Shown piece by piece: positions 7,384 through 14,790 of a stretch of 22,329 bases of DNA. This DNA comes from a virus: positions 1 through 22,329 of IMG/VR virus record IMGVR_UViG_3300035661_000350; one strand, 5' to 3'. The notes beneath the pieces were generated by a model. That model did not search any database. It had not been told where the DNA came from and saw only the letters and a program-made list of their open reading frames with translations. How positions within the stretch are numbered: position 1 is the first letter of the stretch; each line of letters starts with the position of its first letter. Position numbers and translations under genes: made by a program.

Positions 7384-9375
7384 ATGTCAACCTTCTTGGG
7401 ATTCATCTCGCCTCTGATGTCGCTTGGTGCGACAGTCCAACAGATGCAGACCACAATTGCCTCCGCACTAATCGGCTATGGTTGGCAGTGCCGTCGTCAG
7501 GCGCTCAATCCATCATCTGTGATGGCGACGAGCACACTGGTGAGCTACGCGAGTGCTGTTGATGGCGACAACAGCACGAAAGCAGGAACTATGGGCGTCA
7601 CCTCTGCGTGGGTGGGGGTCATCATGCCTGCGGTCTTTACGCCGACCGCCATGTATATCACCTGCAATACAGACGCCGCATCTGCGTTCGTGCTTGATGC
7701 CCCGTTGTCGTTCAACCTGGATTACTGGAATGGATCAGCATGGGCTACGCTAGTCGGTTGGTCAGGTCAGACGAATTGGGAACCTGGCGAGCGCAGAAAG
7801 TTCACTGTCGCGGGCGCGGGTGCCTACACTCAGTGGCGACTCAATGTGCTCACCAGCAACGGCCCGAATATGTATGTGGTTGACTGGACGCTCGAAGACT
7901 CATCATCACCTATGAATTGGGTAACCACATCCAACTTCGCCGATTTCATCCCGCCAGTCAGTGAAACTATCGGCAACGCAAACTCTCGTGATGTTGTGCG
8001 ACTCGTCTATAGTGCCGATGGCACCACAATGAATGTGATCGGAGTGCAGGAAATTCTGAAGGCCACACCGCAGGTCTTCAGCCTCGATACCTTCACCGCA
8101 GGCGCAGTGACCATCAGCATCACCTTGACGAACACCGTCAGCTTCACAGGCGTTAGCAGCAACACCGCACTTCAGAATGCTCGTGGACTCTACGAGGCAT
8201 GCCGCAATAGCGCGAATGCTGATTTCCTGTTGTGGAACTGGTATTGGCCCGTTGCGACGCAGGCTATTGAAGGCGCCGGCAATATCTTCATGTCGAAGAA
8301 AACGCCATCGTCGAATGTGAATGCACCAATGGTAGTCAACTGCGCAATCAGGCACCGTGCTGGCTACTGCGCTCCGATGGTGCAGACTGGCAACATCATG
8401 CAGCTCTCGCCGACTGCGTTGACGGTCGATCTGGTGAATGGCTTCGTCTACTACCTCCAAATATGCTCACGAGGCTTGGCTTTCGGAATAAAGACGAACT
8501 CTGGTTACTACGGCGCGGTTCACGCCTGCTACACCGACAATGCTTCCGCGCTCGCTCAGCTTCCCACTGCTGATCTGCCAGGATCATACTGTTCGCCGAT
8601 TGAACTGCTCGTTGGCTACGATGATGTTGTAACCCATGGATCAAGCAACGGTAGCGTCTCGCACGTTTGGGCAATCGCTGGAGGAACTATCATTCCACCA
8701 GCCACCCAGCCACCCGAAGGCTCGACCTCCATTGGCAACTACTTCATGAAGTATGCAGCGGCAGGGCAGATTCAAGATGTTCAGTATAGCAGTAGCAATG
8801 CCGGGATTCTCGGCCAATTCAATGTCGTGCTATCTGCTGAAGGTATCAATGGCATCGCCAACTATGGGCAGTATTCACTTTTGAGCTACCCCGTGAACCA
8901 TATGTCCTCTGCTGGCGGCATCCTGAACACGGATTTTTTCGGGAGCAGTTCCGGCAGCAGCAGTTCCGGCTCATTGTTCGCACCAGCATTCCCCAACCTT
9001 GACTGGTATAAGTATGTCGGCGTGTCGGCCCCAGCCTCTGAGCAGTTGATTCTCTCGCCGTCAGCAGATTTCGTCGGAGTGGTGAACGGCAACCATACTG
9101 CCGCAGCGACCACGATCAATGTCACCTGTGCTTCCGGGGTGGTGTTCCCGGCAGGCTCCCCTGGCTACATCATCATCGACGGAGAACCAATCAGCTACAC
9201 AGGCGTTACGAACGCAGGCCCAGGTGGTTCCACATCTGCATTCACGGGCTGCACGCGTGGGCTATACGGCACCACTGCGCAAGGTCTGCCAAGTGGCACG
9301 CCAATCAATATCGGCGGATGGTTCTGCGTCATTAATACTAGCCTGCTCTTCGCAGGCTACCAGAAGCCTGTGTGA
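7384..9375 (+). CDS. Large baseplate/tail protein with discoidin-like domain
   Basis: A 663-residue protein, start ATG 7384 with GGAG in the end of the previous gene. Residues ~55-172 look like a jelly-roll carbohydrate-binding (F5/8C, discoidin) domain: SYASAVDGDNSTKAG near the start, FNLDYWNGSAWATLVGW in the middle, WRLNVLTSNGPNMYVVDWTL at the end. Residues ~200-500 form a large domain I do not recognise. A flexible linker rich in Ser/Gly (~520-530) leads to a C-terminal domain (~565-645) with IIIDGEPISYTGV and TGCTRGLYGTTA, a motif pair common in phage tail proteins. It probably decorates the baseplate and binds host surface glycans. Function is inferred; no catalytic motif was seen. Confidence 0.6.
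   Translation: MSTFLGFISPLMSLGATVQQMQTTIASALIGYGWQCRRQALNPSSVMATSTLVSYASAVDGDNSTKAGTMGVTSAWVGVIMPAVFTPTAMYITCNTDAASAFVLDAPLSFNLDYWNGSAWATLVGWSGQTNWEPGERRKFTVAGAGAYTQWRLNVLTSNGPNMYVVDWTLEDSSSPMNWVTTSNFADFIPPVSETIGNANSRDVVRLVYSADGTTMNVIGVQEILKATPQVFSLDTFTAGAVTISITLTNTVSFTGVSSNTALQNARGLYEACRNSANADFLLWNWYWPVATQAIEGAGNIFMSKKTPSSNVNAPMVVNCAIRHRAGYCAPMVQTGNIMQLSPTALTVDLVNGFVYYLQICSRGLAFGIKTNSGYYGAVHACYTDNASALAQLPTADLPGSYCSPIELLVGYDDVVTHGSSNGSVSHVWAIAGGTIIPPATQPPEGSTSIGNYFMKYAAAGQIQDVQYSSSNAGILGQFNVVLSAEGINGIANYGQYSLLSYPVNHMSSAGGILNTDFFGSSSGSSSSGSLFAPAFPNLDWYKYVGVSAPASEQLILSPSADFVGVVNGNHTAAATTINVTCASGVVFPAGSPGYIIIDGEPISYTGVTNAGPGGSTSAFTGCTRGLYGTTAQGLPSGTPINIGGWFCVINTSLLFAGYQKPV
8944..8970 (+). repeat. 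Direct repeat encoding Ser/Gly linker
   Basis: The 12-mer AGCAGTTCCGGC occurs at 8944-8955 and again at 8959-8970, separated by three bases (AGC). It encodes the SSGSSSSGS hinge of the large tail protein, dividing its main body from the C-terminal domain. Confidence 0.85.
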
Positions 9376-9378
9376 TAT

Positions 9379-9720
9379 ATGCCAGCACCCGTAAAGGCAT
9401 TCATACAACCGACAGCGCCGACTTTCGCTGAACTCCAGTCAATCAAGAGCAGGCCAATTCTCAAGCCTGCGCTGCGAAGCGTGATCACTTCATGGCCCGT
9501 TGCTATCAGTTCCTTTCCAGTAAGTTCTCCGCGCTACACGATCTTGTTTATCAATGGCGCTCCGACACCGCAGATAATCAAAACGAAACCAGCCCTCATT
9601 CCTGGCCTTTCAGCAGCATCCATCGGCTACAAGGTGATCGTGACCTTCCCTGCTATCTACGACAAGTTGGCAGGACGACCATACTTCGGTCAGATTTATC
9701 CGCGCAACATTTTGAACTGA
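9379..9720 (+). CDS. Hypothetical protein within the baseplate module
   Basis: A 113-residue protein I do not recognise. It starts at ATG 9379, three bases after the previous stop, with no clear ribosome site, so translation probably depends on coupling. The sequence is Pro/Ile/Lys/Arg-rich with several short beta-like segments (SPRYTILFING, GYKVIVTFPAIYDKL) and no membrane segment or signal peptide. It sits between the large adhesin-like protein and the gp25-like protein. That position suggests a virion component or attachment protein for the large neighbour; this is inference from place only. Confidence 0.6.
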   Translation: MPAPVKAFIQPTAPTFAELQSIKSRPILKPALRSVITSWPVAISSFPVSSPRYTILFINGAPTPQIIKTKPALIPGLSAASIGYKVIVTFPAIYDKLAGRPYFGQIYPRNILN

Positions 9721-9727
9721 GGAGACG

Positions 9728-10105
9728 ATGAACACGTTCCAGCTTTCCAACTCATCGAATTCCAACCCGCCGTCATCATCACCGTGGGATCTCATGGTCG
9801 ACAGCAACAAGAACATTGCCATTGCCACTGGACCGCTCGCTCTCGCTCAAGATGTTGCCAGTGCAATCCAGACCTACCTTGGTGAAGTCTACTACGACAC
9901 GACCCAAGGCCTGCCCTATCTCAGCGCAGTGCTTGGCCAGCCATACGCACCCATGCTTCTCCAGGCACAGCTTCAGCAGACAGCCCTCACTGTGCCTGGT
10001 GTTCTTCTTGCCAAGGCTTCTATTAACACCTTTGCCAATCGCATGGCAAGTGGAGTTGTTTACATAACTGACGCCAGTGGCGAAGCTCTTGGCATCCACT
10101 TCTAG
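9728..10105 (+). CDS. Baseplate wedge / sheath initiator, gp25-like
   Basis: A 125-residue protein with an excellent ribosome site (GAGGAG) before ATG 9728. It has the gp25 layout: a variable N-terminus, the strand pair SPWDLMVDSNKNIAIATG, then LALAQDVASAIQTYLGEVYYD, a conserved helix in which gp25-type proteins keep (D)V...(I)...EV/GE, followed by G-L-P-Y and a C-terminal strand pair (ASGVVYITDASG). T4 gp25 and its relatives start polymerisation of the sheath on the baseplate. The next gene is baseplate J, the standard partner in gp25-J pairs, which strengthens the call. Confidence 0.75.
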   Translation: MNTFQLSNSSNSNPPSSSPWDLMVDSNKNIAIATGPLALAQDVASAIQTYLGEVYYDTTQGLPYLSAVLGQPYAPMLLQAQLQQTALTVPGVLLAKASINTFANRMASGVVYITDASGEALGIHF

Positions 10106-10113
10106 GAGAACGC

Positions 10114-11592
10114 ATGGCCACCAATGTCCCTGTCCCAACCCTCGGCTTGACTGGCTTCACCACCCAGCCAGACTCAGCCATTCTCGCTGGCGTGATCGCT
10201 GACATCCAGGCTGCGTTTGGTGGTGCGTTGAACCTGAGCGCAGGCACGCCAAGCAGCCTGACGACGCCACAGGGCCAGCTTGCGAGCAGCATCACTGCCA
10301 TGATCAGCGATTGCTACAGCCAGTTCCTTCAACTGGCATCGCAGACTGACCCTCAGTATGCCCAGGGCGCGATGCAGGACGCCATCGGCAACATCTACTT
10401 CATGACGCGAATTCCAGCCGCAGGGACCATCATAAGCGCCACAGTATCCGGCCTGCCAGGAACTTCCATCGGATTTGGCGTAGCAGTCGCACAGGATGCA
10501 GCCGGGAACCTCTACTCCTGCGCGACCGCTGGTGGTGCTCAGGCAGTGATCCCTGGTGGTGGCTCGCTGGCCATCAATTTTACCAACATCGCCACTGGTC
10601 CGACTCCATTCACTGCTCCGATGACGATCTACCAGACGACTCCTGGTTGGTCGAACATCTCTGGTGCTGTTCTTCTTCAGCTTGGCCAGGCAGTTGAAAC
10701 TCAGCAGGCATTTGAAGCACGCAGGCAGAATAGCGTGTCCGCAAATTCTGTTGGTCAGTTTGGCTCCATCAAGGGTGCGATTCTTACTGCTCTCGCAAAT
10801 GCTGGGGTCGGCACTTCAGTCTATGTTATTGAAAATGCCAACGCAGTGAACACCACAGTTGGTGGCGTGGTGCTGCTTCCAAACTCTGTCTATATCGCAG
10901 TGGCTGCTGGCAGCGCCACCAATGCTCAGGTCGCTAGTGCGATCTGGAAGTCAAAAGGAAATGGTTGCAGCTACACTCCATCTGCAATTCTATCCAGTGC
11001 TACAGTTTCTGGAACTGCCCTATCTCTTGCTTCAGCACTTGGAACTATCGCAATTGGCCAGTCACTTGTGCTTGCTTCTGGTGGCGCACCCTATCTGACT
11101 GCTGGTGGCGCACTTGTGACGATTGTCTCTGGGTCTGGACTCTCATGGGTTCTTAGTGGCACTCCTGCCACGAGCATCAGCGGAATCACGATTGGCACTG
11201 CTACGGTCGCACAGGTTCAGGACACCAGCTACGCTTCGCCCTATCCAAGCTACTATCCTCAGTGGACTGTGCCTGTTCAGGTTCCAATTTATGTTCAAGT
11301 CACGCTTGTTGGCGCAACTCTTGCCACGAGCGTTGCTGCGGCTACTGCTGCACTTGTGGCGCCAATTCAGAATGCCTTCACTGGTGCCGATGGTGGCGCT
11401 CCGGTTCAGCAAATCGGCGCCACAGTTTTTGGAACTCGATTCTTCAGCTCGATCTCTGCTGCGTTCGTCAATCCTCAAGTCGTAAGCGTGCTCGTGAATA
11501 CCTCTCCTAACTTTACTAGCAATCCAACCAGCGTCCCAATCAACATCAACCAAATCCCAGTCTATGGTGCTGTGAGCGTGGTGCTCGTGTGA
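10114..11592 (+). CDS. Baseplate J-like wedge protein (gp6/gp47 type) with inserted domain
   Basis: A 492-residue protein with AGGAG before ATG 10114. The N-terminus (~20-100) has the J-type pattern: ILAGVIADIQAAFGGALN, TPQGQLASSITAMISDCYSQ, then AIGNIYFMTRIPAAGT, matching 'D..G..R....A'. The usual domain with QAFEARRQNSVSANSVGQFG (~199-218) and GVGTSVYVIENA follows; these match the baseplate assembly J family that forms wedge dimers linking hub to sheath. Residues ~296-360 hold an extra ~65-residue Gly/Ser/Thr-rich domain that is also in the next protein. After it the core resumes with VPIYVQVTLVG and IGATVFGTRFFSSI. The stop overlaps the GTG start of the next gene. Confidence 0.8.
   Translation: MATNVPVPTLGLTGFTTQPDSAILAGVIADIQAAFGGALNLSAGTPSSLTTPQGQLASSITAMISDCYSQFLQLASQTDPQYAQGAMQDAIGNIYFMTRIPAAGTIISATVSGLPGTSIGFGVAVAQDAAGNLYSCATAGGAQAVIPGGGSLAINFTNIATGPTPFTAPMTIYQTTPGWSNISGAVLLQLGQAVETQQAFEARRQNSVSANSVGQFGSIKGAILTALANAGVGTSVYVIENANAVNTTVGGVVLLPNSVYIAVAAGSATNAQVASAIWKSKGNGCSYTPSAILSSATVSGTALSLASALGTIAIGQSLVLASGGAPYLTAGGALVTIVSGSGLSWVLSGTPATSISGITIGTATVAQVQDTSYASPYPSYYPQWTVPVQVPIYVQVTLVGATLATSVAAATAALVAPIQNAFTGADGGAPVQQIGATVFGTRFFSSISAAFVNPQVVSVLVNTSPNFTSNPTSVPININQIPVYGAVSVVLV
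10999..11193 (+). repeat. Inserted ~65-residue domain, copy 1 (in baseplate J)
   Basis: Residues ~296-360 of the J-like protein. By hand alignment about 39 of 65 positions are identical to copy 2; shared blocks are ATVSGT, G-T-I-x-x-G-Q, PYLT, IVSG and SWVLSGTP. The similarity is at protein level; the DNA has diverged. The pattern suggests a small beta domain inserted between core strands of the wedge protein. Confidence 0.8.
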
Positions 11593-12467
11593 TAAATCTC
11601 AATGGGACGATCCTAGCTCAATACACTAGCTCGCCAATTCTGATGGCGTGGTTGGCTCTGATCAACCAGTCAATCGACCCATCACAAGGCCCAGGTGGAG
11701 CAACGCCACCCTACCTGACTTCGCTCAAGACCAATGTTTGGGGCGCAATGGCCACCGCAACGCCTGAAGATGGTAGTGGCGTGACATTCCACTATGGATT
11801 TGATGTGTGGGGACGGATCGTTGGCGTTGGCCGGAATCTTTTTATTCCAGCATCAGTGGGAACCTGGTTCGGCTTCAATGAGGCACAGACTGGTGGGCCT
11901 ACTTATTTGTGGACTGGATTTGGTGATGCTCTTCCTGCCAACGCAGTGCTCAATGCGACCGTCAGTGGAACGAACCTGACGGTAAACTCTCTGACGAGCG
12001 GCACAATTGAAGTTGGGCAGGTGCTGATCGCCAATGCTGGTGGCCCTTACCTCACTGGTGGTGGAGCAATCATCAGGATTGTCAGTGGTGCTGGCTCATC
12101 GTGGGTTCTCAGTGGAACTCCTGGATCTGCGATTACGGGAATTTCAATTACTGCTGGTAGCTTACCGATGTGGGATAGCTCTTTCACCTCTCAGCCATCT
12201 CTTGGCCTGACCAATACTCAGATGCAACAGATGATCTTGGCTAAGGCTTATGCGAATATTTCTTCCGCATCATCCTACGCACTGAATATCGTTGTGCGAA
12301 AAATGTTTGGTGCAAGAGTCTGCGTCTACGATAATGGCAATATGGGAATGTCAGTCAATTTTGAATCAGCACCAACGACAGACCAGAGCAACCTTATTAA
12401 CTATGGCAATGTGCTGCCTCACGCATCGGGCGTGTTGGTTGGCATCACTACTGGCGCACTTCACTAG
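11589..12467 (+). CDS. Baseplate protein, DUF2612-like, with inserted domain
   Basis: A 292-residue protein whose GTG start overlaps the J stop (GTGA), so translation is coupled. Residues 66-98 (FHYGFDVWGRIVGVGRN then GTWFGFNEA) and 205-292 (LTNTQMQQMILAKAYANISS; VRKMFGARVCVYDNGNMGMS; YGNVLPHASGVLVGI) match the pattern I recall for DUF2612 baseplate proteins, which follow J and link wedge to tail fibres, comparable in place to Mu gp48/P2 gpI. Between them, residues ~123-187 carry the same extra domain as J. With it removed the protein would be about the usual family length. The tail-fibre-like gene comes next, consistent with a fibre-attachment role. Confidence 0.7.
   Translation: MINLNGTILAQYTSSPILMAWLALINQSIDPSQGPGGATPPYLTSLKTNVWGAMATATPEDGSGVTFHYGFDVWGRIVGVGRNLFIPASVGTWFGFNEAQTGGPTYLWTGFGDALPANAVLNATVSGTNLTVNSLTSGTIEVGQVLIANAGGPYLTGGGAIIRIVSGAGSSWVLSGTPGSAITGISITAGSLPMWDSSFTSQPSLGLTNTQMQQMILAKAYANISSASSYALNIVVRKMFGARVCVYDNGNMGMSVNFESAPTTDQSNLINYGNVLPHASGVLVGITTGALH
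11955..12149 (+). repeat. Inserted ~65-residue domain, copy 2 (in DUF2612-like protein)
   Basis: Residues ~123-187 of the DUF2612-like protein, matching copy 1 at about 39 of 65 positions (blocks ATVSGT, GTI-x-x-GQ, PYLT-x-GGA, IVSG-x-G, SWVLSGTP). It interrupts the DUF2612 core between the FGFNEA and LTNTQMQQ segments. Confidence 0.8.
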
Positions 12468-12476
12468 GAGAGCAGC

Positions 12477-13466
12477 ATGTCAACAATGGTTCAGCCAACG
12501 CCGATCTACCAGGCATGGTGCAGTGGATCAGGAGGAACGAAAGGCTTGATCGCCTCAATCCCGGCTGGTGCATCTTCTCCGAATGCCTCTCTCAATGATG
12601 GGTTCCCTCTCATCACGATGACCTATGCCGGTGGCCAGCCGCCAAAGGGTGCTGACATGAATGGCATCCTGAATTGGATTACTCAGTATTGCGTCTGGAT
12701 AAATGGTGGTGGCCAGTTCCCATTCAATGCAACCTACGCAGGGACGCCTGGCTATGCAGTTGGCGCAGTTGTCCAGCTTACTAGTGGCCTGTCATCGTAT
12801 GTCAACTTGGCAGCCAACAATACGAACGATCCCAACAGCGTGCTCACAAATTGGGCACCTTGGGCCGGGGCAGTGAAGGCGAATGTTGCTGATCTCAATG
12901 GCACTACTGCTGCACTTGGTGCTGCATTAGTCGCCTACAATTCCGCGGTTGCTGGTAGCTATGCTGCTGGGAGTGTTGGGGCGAATCTTTACACTGCGCT
13001 CACCAACGCTGCTGCAGCACTTACCAATGCCAGCAATGCACAGGCTGCCGCGAATACCGCGAATACCGCAATCGCCAACTTGACATCCACAGCTGCTGCT
13101 TTTGGCGCAGGCATGGTTGGATTCAGTGCTGCTTCTGCTTATGCAGCGAACACTGTTGGATCTGCACTGCGTGCGATTCCTGCTTCCCTTTTTGCTACAC
13201 AGAATGATGTCACTGCGTCGCGGACTCTTGGCACAAGCTACTCGTGTCCTGGTGGAACTGGCAAGCCAATGTTCGTGTCAGCACAAGGTAACGGAACGGG
13301 AAACTGCGTCATTAATCTCACTGTCAATGGAATTGTGGTGAATTCGGTTAGTATCAATGAGCCAAACACCATTGGCATCTGCGGTATGGTCCCTCCTGGT
13401 GGCACATATGCCATCAGTTACTCTGGCGCATTCACTGGTATCACCAAGTGGGTCGAAGTTTACTAG
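12477..13466 (+). CDS. Tail fibre / receptor-binding protein
   Basis: A 329-residue protein, ATG 12477 after GGAGAG. Residues ~1-125 resemble the N-terminal attachment region of many phage fibres: FPLITMTYAGGQPPKGADMN, then ILNWITQYCVWINGGGQFPF and GAVVQLTSGLSSYVNLAANN with NWAPWAG. The middle (~135-240) is almost entirely Ala/Asn/Thr helix, suited to a trimeric shaft. The last ~80 residues form a beta domain with VFVSAQGNG-like and NCVINLTVNGIVVNSVSIN strands, ending in ITKWVEVY, typical of the receptor-binding tip. No dedicated fibre-assembly chaperone gene follows. Target receptor cannot be read from sequence. Confidence 0.7.
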   Translation: MSTMVQPTPIYQAWCSGSGGTKGLIASIPAGASSPNASLNDGFPLITMTYAGGQPPKGADMNGILNWITQYCVWINGGGQFPFNATYAGTPGYAVGAVVQLTSGLSSYVNLAANNTNDPNSVLTNWAPWAGAVKANVADLNGTTAALGAALVAYNSAVAGSYAAGSVGANLYTALTNAAAALTNASNAQAAANTANTAIANLTSTAAAFGAGMVGFSAASAYAANTVGSALRAIPASLFATQNDVTASRTLGTSYSCPGGTGKPMFVSAQGNGTGNCVINLTVNGIVVNSVSINEPNTIGICGMVPPGGTYAISYSGAFTGITKWVEVY

Positions 13467-13476
13467 GAGAAGTAAC

Positions 13477-13863
13477 ATGCAGGTTTCAACATCAACGGGT
13501 TTCACCACAGGCGAAGTAATCGCACTCACAGGAGTCACTGTGATCGGCATCGGGTGGCTCGTGAGTGCGATCGCAGGATTGCTCAAACACGACCGTAACA
13601 TCGTCACCAAGCAGGATGACGAGCACATTCGACAGATCACAGCGCTATGGAAGGCGCAGGATGACATCAAGCGAATGCTGGACGCTGCGCGAACTGACAT
13701 CGCCGTCATTGATGATCGGTTGCAGAACACGATACCCGATATGCACCACTACGACTCGAAGTTGGAGACGCTTCGCACGCGCCTGGAGAGCAAACTGGAC
13801 GAGGTGCTCGATAAGCTACACACGACGCAGATTCAACTCGCACGCATCACACCGGAGGACTGA
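13477..13863 (+). CDS. Membrane-anchored coiled-coil protein at head of the lysis-like cassette
   Basis: A 128-residue protein; I start it at ATG 13477, which has AGGAGA upstream, rather than at the in-frame codon 120 bases earlier inside the fibre gene. A short polar N-terminus is followed by one membrane helix (~12-36, EVIALTGVTVIGIGWLVSAI) and a long charged helix (~45-128) with heptad-like spacing. This looks like a bitopic membrane protein with a soluble coiled-coil tail. Its place before an enzyme gene and a holin-like gene suggests a role in lysis, for example a holin-like or i-spanin-like partner. No second embedded outer-membrane lipoprotein was found in it. Confidence 0.6.
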   Translation: MQVSTSTGFTTGEVIALTGVTVIGIGWLVSAIAGLLKHDRNIVTKQDDEHIRQITALWKAQDDIKRMLDAARTDIAVIDDRLQNTIPDMHHYDSKLETLRTRLESKLDEVLDKLHTTQIQLARITPED

Positions 13864-13864
13864 C

Positions 13865-14305
13865 ATGGGCGGCAATCTGAATTTCTGTCACAGCACAGGA
13901 GTCTGGACGAAAGATGATGGCACCATCCTCGTGCCTGCTGGCCAGTCGTGGGCAGGCAACGACTCAAACCCTGAGTGCAATCCCACAGGCATCAAGGGCA
14001 AGCTGAACCACGATCAGCAGGGCACGCACAAGATCGGGCCGCTGCCTGTGGGCGTATATCGCGTGGGGCCGTGGGGTGATGCGCATAGTGTGCCAGGATA
14101 CCCAAAACATCTCGGTCCGCTCATTGCATCTCTCACACAGATCAGCGGAGATACGCTGGGACGTGACGGATTCTTCATCCACGGACCAGCGTCGCAGGCC
14201 TCTGGCATCTTCGGACAGGAATCGATGGGCTGTACCGTCACCATGCACGACTACCGCGTGAAGATTGCGCTGTTCAATCCCACGACTGTGAATGTCACAG
14301 CGTGA
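13865..14305 (+). CDS. L,D-transpeptidase-like (YkuD/DUF2778-type) candidate lysis enzyme
   Basis: A 146-residue protein starting at ATG 13865, after GGAGG; the frame is open far upstream, but that part overlaps the previous gene. The C-terminal half carries DGFFIHG (His106-Gly107) and, 13 residues after His106, SMGCTV (Ser120, Gly122, Cys123). This is the HG...SxGC signature of L,D-transpeptidase-fold enzymes, closest in spacing to the compact DUF2778/Tlde1 group that attacks peptidoglycan peptides with a catalytic Cys. The earlier K-I-G-P-L-P-V-G-V-Y segment resembles the product-entry strand of that fold (GPIPxGxY). No signal peptide is seen, as expected for a holin-dependent endolysin. 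No other endolysin is visible, so it is the best candidate. Activity is inferred. Confidence 0.65.
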   Translation: MGGNLNFCHSTGVWTKDDGTILVPAGQSWAGNDSNPECNPTGIKGKLNHDQQGTHKIGPLPVGVYRVGPWGDAHSVPGYPKHLGPLIASLTQISGDTLGRDGFFIHGPASQASGIFGQESMGCTVTMHDYRVKIALFNPTTVNVTA

Positions 14306-14326
14306 TTTCAACACAAGGAGGTTAGT

Positions 14327-14479
14327 ATGCTGCATGAGCAGTTTCACCACATAGTAATATTTGTGGTCGGAAACATAACAGGAGCAGCTGCTGCTCTATG
14401 GCTCTACAAAAAGATTGCAACACGCATCGCTGCTGCTGAAGCCAAGGCCAGAGCGGTGGTTGCTGACATTAGGAAGTAG
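14327..14479 (+). CDS. Small single-span membrane peptide
   Basis: A 50-residue product with a near-perfect ribosome site (AAGGAGGT, 4 bases before ATG 14327), the strongest in the cassette. One hydrophobic helix (~8-26, HIVIFVVGNITGAAAALWLY) is followed by a basic helix (KKIATRIAAAEAKARAVVAD). It lies between the transpeptidase-like gene and the holin-like gene. Small size, one membrane span and strong translation suit a holin or antiholin-type peptide. No specific family is recognised. Confidence 0.65.
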   Translation: MLHEQFHHIVIFVVGNITGAAAALWLYKKIATRIAAAEAKARAVVADIRK

Positions 14480-14481
14480 CC

Positions 14482-14790
14482 ATGTGGATCGCAACAGTAT
14501 GGGAGTGGTTGACAGGCTGGATCGTGCGCTGGGTCAACAAGCTGTTCGATGGCAAGGACCACACAGTTGAGACACGACTTGTGTGCTATGTGGCGGTCGT
14601 CGTCTCTGCGATCTGCTGGCTCAGTCACGGTATCTGGAAAGACAAAGCATTCACTGAAGGCTGGAACACAGCATTCGTCACCCTTGCTGGCATGGTCACT
14701 CTCGTGCATGCGAACGGTGCGTGGGCCAACCGACCTGCAAATCCAAAGGGTGGAGATTCCGGTGCCACACAGAAAGAAGGTGAGCAATGA
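14482..14790 (+). CDS. Putative holin with two membrane segments
   Basis: A 102-residue protein beginning two bases after the previous stop; the ribosome site (AGGAAG) is inside the preceding gene. An amphipathic aromatic N-terminus (MWIATVWEWLTGWIVRW) is followed by a polar turn with DGKDHTVETR, then two hydrophobic helices (~33-50 CYVAVVVSAICWLSHGIW; ~61-76 NTAFVTLAGMVTLVHA) and a charged, disordered C-terminus. This size and layout fit phage holins, which form the inner-membrane lesions that release the lysis enzyme. It is translationally coupled (ATGA) to the next gene. The call is from topology and position; no family match is claimed. Confidence 0.6.
   Translation: MWIATVWEWLTGWIVRWVNKLFDGKDHTVETRLVCYVAVVVSAICWLSHGIWKDKAFTEGWNTAFVTLAGMVTLVHANGAWANRPANPKGGDSGATQKEGEQ

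Noticed and set aside
13565-13864. N-terminal extension of the transpeptidase-like frame
   Set aside because: It overlaps the membrane-anchored coiled-coil gene and is Arg/Ser/Thr-rich out-of-frame text; ATG 13865 has a strong GGAGG site.
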